Source of the DNA: Prevotella sp.
Lineage (GTDB): Bacteria > Bacteroidota > Bacteroidia > Bacteroidales > Bacteroidaceae
NCBI GenBank assembly: GCA_017428925.1
Contig: JAFRPY010000014.1
Span: forward strand, 1 to 35,474
Direction of reading: 5' to 3'
Length of the DNA stretch: 35,474 bases
Shown: piece after piece, positions 34,210 through 35,474 of the stretch
How the letters are laid out: each line of letters opens with the position of its first letter
Numbering within the stretch: position 1 is the stretch's first letter
Translations under genes and position numbers: made by a program
Notes under the pieces: model-generated
Databases searched by the model: none
Seen by the model: only the letters and a program-made list of their open reading frames with translations
What the model was told of the DNA's origin: nothing

Positions 34210-34784
34210 ACGCCCTCGTCATCCTCGGCGTCGGCGCTGGCGTTGGTGTCCATCGTGGTGTCGCGCTTGATGCTGACGTCACCCATGCGCGAGACAGTCA
34301 TCAGAATGGGGATGAACTCGTCGCTCAAGGCATCGGGTGAACCCACGCTGGCGGCGAAGATAAGGTTGTCGCCCTCGGCACGGTCGAGCACGATGCCCAG
34401 CAACACACCCGTTTTCCGCGTGTTATCATCCAGGCAACTGTCGAAGTTCGATTTCGTATAGGTACGGTTAAAGAACTCCGTACCGTCGGGGCGCAGGATT
34501 TTCAGCGTGATACGGTTGTCTACACCCATCCTGCCCTGTTCCACATCCACCATGGGCAACTCGCGGTCGGCCTTTCGGCTGACTTGCACCTTGTAGAACT
34601 TACCCAGCCATTCCACTTCATTCGAACTGTTCAGGTCTTGCATCACCACAGGGCCCGTTGGCTTTGGTGCCTCTACCTTGGGGGCAATAATCACTTTTGT
34701 TTCCGTCTTCTCCTTGCAGGCAGTCATCAGCGATGCCGCTGCCAGCAATAGTATAACATCGTATTTCATGCTCATTCGGATCAT
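34206..34784 (-). CDS. Lipoprotein of unknown function (DUF4738-like)
   Basis: The signal sequence ends in lipobox LMTAC, the Cys lying about 17 residues after the ATG at 34769; the ATG at 34784 adds a few residues and is equally possible, while the longer frame to 34880 runs into the inverted-repeat arm and is unlikely. A short Lys/Glu/Pro linker leads to about 150 residues of beta-rich domain (VEWLGKFYKVQVSRKADREL, DNRITLKILRPDGTEFFNRTYTKSNF) and an acidic tail (ASADAEDDEGV). The layout resembles DUF4738 lipoproteins of Prevotella, from memory. No partner gene is adjacent in its direction. Confidence 0.78.
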   Translation of the reverse strand: MIRMSMKYDVILLLAAASLMTACKEKTETKVIIAPKVEAPKPTGPVVMQDLNSSNEVEWLGKFYKVQVSRKADRELPMVDVEQGRMGVDNRITLKILRPDGTEFFNRTYTKSNFDSCLDDNTRKTGVLLGIVLDRAEGDNLIFAASVGSPDALSDEFIPILMTVSRMGDVSIKRDTTMDTNASADAEDDEGV

Positions 34785-34860
34785 TTTCAAGTTTTGATTT
34801 ATAAACGCTGAAAATCTCCAAATAGTATTCTGCAGTCTGGAAAAATTGCCAATACCCTTC

Positions 34861-35051
34861 GTTCGGGCTGCCATTAGCAAGCATCCGAGTTGTAATTTAA
34901 TTGAAATTGCTCGGTAATTTAATTGAAATTGCTCGGTAATTTAATTGAAATTGGTCAGCAATTTAATTGAAATTGGTTAGCAATTTAATTGAAATTACAA
35001 TCCGGATAAACTACATTGGCAACTCCAATGCTTGCAGGAGGCAACCCGAAC
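34861..35051. repeat. Imperfect inverted repeat (32 bp arms) enclosing a tandem array
   Basis: The 32-bp left arm 34861-34892 and right arm 35020-35051 are inverted copies with 25 of 32 positions identical, including GTTCGGG, GCAAGCAT and GAGTTG blocks. They enclose 127 bp that contain the 22-bp array. Read outward, both arms contain ATGCTTGC followed by a CCCGAAC block, so each begins a short frame (MLANGSPN and MLAGGNPN). No -7/-33 promoter was found inside. Confidence 0.75.
34893..34997. repeat. 22-bp direct tandem repeat array, almost five copies
   Basis: Units at 34893-34914, 34915-34936, 34937-34958, 34959-34980 and a partial fifth from 34981. All share AATTTAATTGAAATT, which is close to a palindrome; the last six to seven bases vary (GCTCGG, GCTCGG, GGTCAG, GGTTAG). 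There are no spacers, so not CRISPR. The sequence is unrelated to the array at 11337 although the period is the same. Confidence 0.9.
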
Positions 35052-35290
35052 AGACAACGGAGCATCGGTACGTCCCGTCCCAAAAAGTGTTCTCCTTTCT
35101 TGTGGAAGAGGGCTTGCTTAAAGAGACCGGCTATGGCTTTGAGATAACCCATAGAGGTCGTATCGTCATACATGGCGGTGGGTATGCTTCGCGCATCAGG
35201 CGTGAGCGTCTTGTAAGGATCTGTGCGTACATCGGTGCTGTGAGCGGTGTCATTGCCGCCGTTGCCAGCATTGTGGCGTTGCTGCGATAG
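34967..35290 (+). pseudogene. Probable gene remnant: winged-helix-like segment plus one membrane helix
   Basis: The frame opens with a TTG inside the tandem array, so its first 30 or so residues are not true protein. From about 35060 on it reads well: VFSFLVEEGLLKETGYGFEITHRGRIVIHGGGYASRIRRERLVRI, then the helix ICAYIGAVSGVIAAVASIVALLR. The first part resembles the end of a winged-helix domain, a layout seen in small Bacteroidota membrane proteins. A GTG at 35087 would give 67 residues. The N-terminal half appears to have been replaced by the inverted repeat and array. It could also be a short genuine gene. Confidence 0.4.
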
Positions 35291-35383
35291 CCAGCCTTGA
35301 ACTCTTATACTTAGGGTGTAGAGTTGCCATGTTTTATACTTTCAAGATAGAAGTGCAATTTCTTGGAGTAGAAAATAGACATC

Positions 35384-35448
35384 CCTCTCTGTAGGACGCA
35401 GACGTTCTCGGAGCGTAGCGACGAGGTTGTCTGCGTCCTACAGAGAGG
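35384..35448. repeat. Long inverted repeat with perfect 20-bp arms
   Basis: Arms 35384-35403 and 35429-35448 are perfectly complementary; an inner CTCG/CGAG pair extends the stem, and the loop holds GAGCGTAGCGAC (35411-35422), shared with 33687-33698. A-rich sequence follows on the plus strand. The rest of 35291-35474 shows nothing else. It may be a transcript end for an adjacent gene, or a mobile or REP-like element. Confidence 0.85.
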
Positions 35449-35474
35449 AAAAAATCAACCAGCAATGCAAATAA

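Noticed and set aside
34618-34884. Minus-strand frame starting MLANGSPN
   Set aside because: It overlaps the lipoprotein gene in another frame and has no protein-like pattern past the arm; kept only as part of the inverted-repeat observation.
34893-35019. Invertible promoter
   Set aside because: Neither strand contains TAnnTTTG with a TTTG about 19 bp upstream inside the segment, so a classic promoter switch is not supported.
1-35474. Defence system, prophage or integrated element
   Set aside because: No integrase, transposase, nuclease-defence genes, phage structural genes or toxin-antitoxin pair were found; most genes have clear housekeeping or envelope matches.

Overview
The window looks like an ordinary chromosomal stretch from a Bacteroidales bacterium, most probably Prevotella or a close relative. 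This rests on several signs: Bacteroidota-type promoters (TTTG, about 19 bp, TAnnTTTG), A-rich leaders with few Shine-Dalgarno sites, a DUF6452/DUF6048 pair, a DciA-RecF-TPR-RibH block, a DUF4199/glycosyltransferase pair, and an M6 protease with a C-terminal tail like those of type IX secretion cargo. The genus is inference; the phylum is well supported.

Layout. Positions 1-5095 (+): an aat gene with a lost C-terminus, clpC, an NhaC-type antiporter and an unknown conserved gene. 5138-9679 (+): a palindrome-rich promoter, a secreted GH25 lysozyme, a membrane zinc-ribbon protein, a 5'-nucleotidase-family phosphatase with a damaged signal peptide, and NudC. 9771-11290 (+): gdhA with its own promoter and terminator, then a 22-bp tandem array. 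11485-16879 (-): truA-EamA transporter, dapA-AraC regulator-PH-domain protein, and galE, in three transcription units. 16933-20016 (+): an EFR1-type flavodoxin/ferredoxin overlapping an M6 metalloprotease gene. 20017-20401: a gene-free stretch with a tRNA T-arm-like fragment, a strong hairpin and an 8-bp repeat. 20385-24878 (+): DUF4199, a glycosyltransferase, DUF6452, DUF6048, ApbE and a Crp-type regulator. 24970-29738 (+): M3 oligopeptidase, dCMP deaminase, S41 protease and 5-formyl-THF cyclo-ligase. 29743-31176 (-): a DUF721/DciA-like protein and RecF. 31217-32508 (+): a TPR protein and RibH with a clear terminator. 32629-35474: xth, a small conserved gene, a convergent lipoprotein gene, and an extragenic zone full of hairpins and repeats.

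Most genes are housekeeping: protein turnover (ClpC, M3, S41), nitrogen and lysine metabolism (GdhA, DapA), nucleotide, flavin and folate metabolism (dCMP deaminase, RibH, ApbE, 5-FCL, NudC), repair (RecF, Xth) and envelope functions. I see no phage, insertion sequence, CRISPR array, defence island or complete RNA gene. The noteworthy signals are mostly non-coding: -7 boxes placed almost directly on start codons at five genes, a palindromic operator-like site in front of the lysozyme, two unrelated tandem arrays that both have a 22-bp period (one flanked by a 32-bp imperfect inverted repeat), a shared 12-mer in two structured extragenic elements, and a 20-bp perfect inverted repeat at the right end. 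Two genes, aat and the phosphatase, show recent-looking damage.
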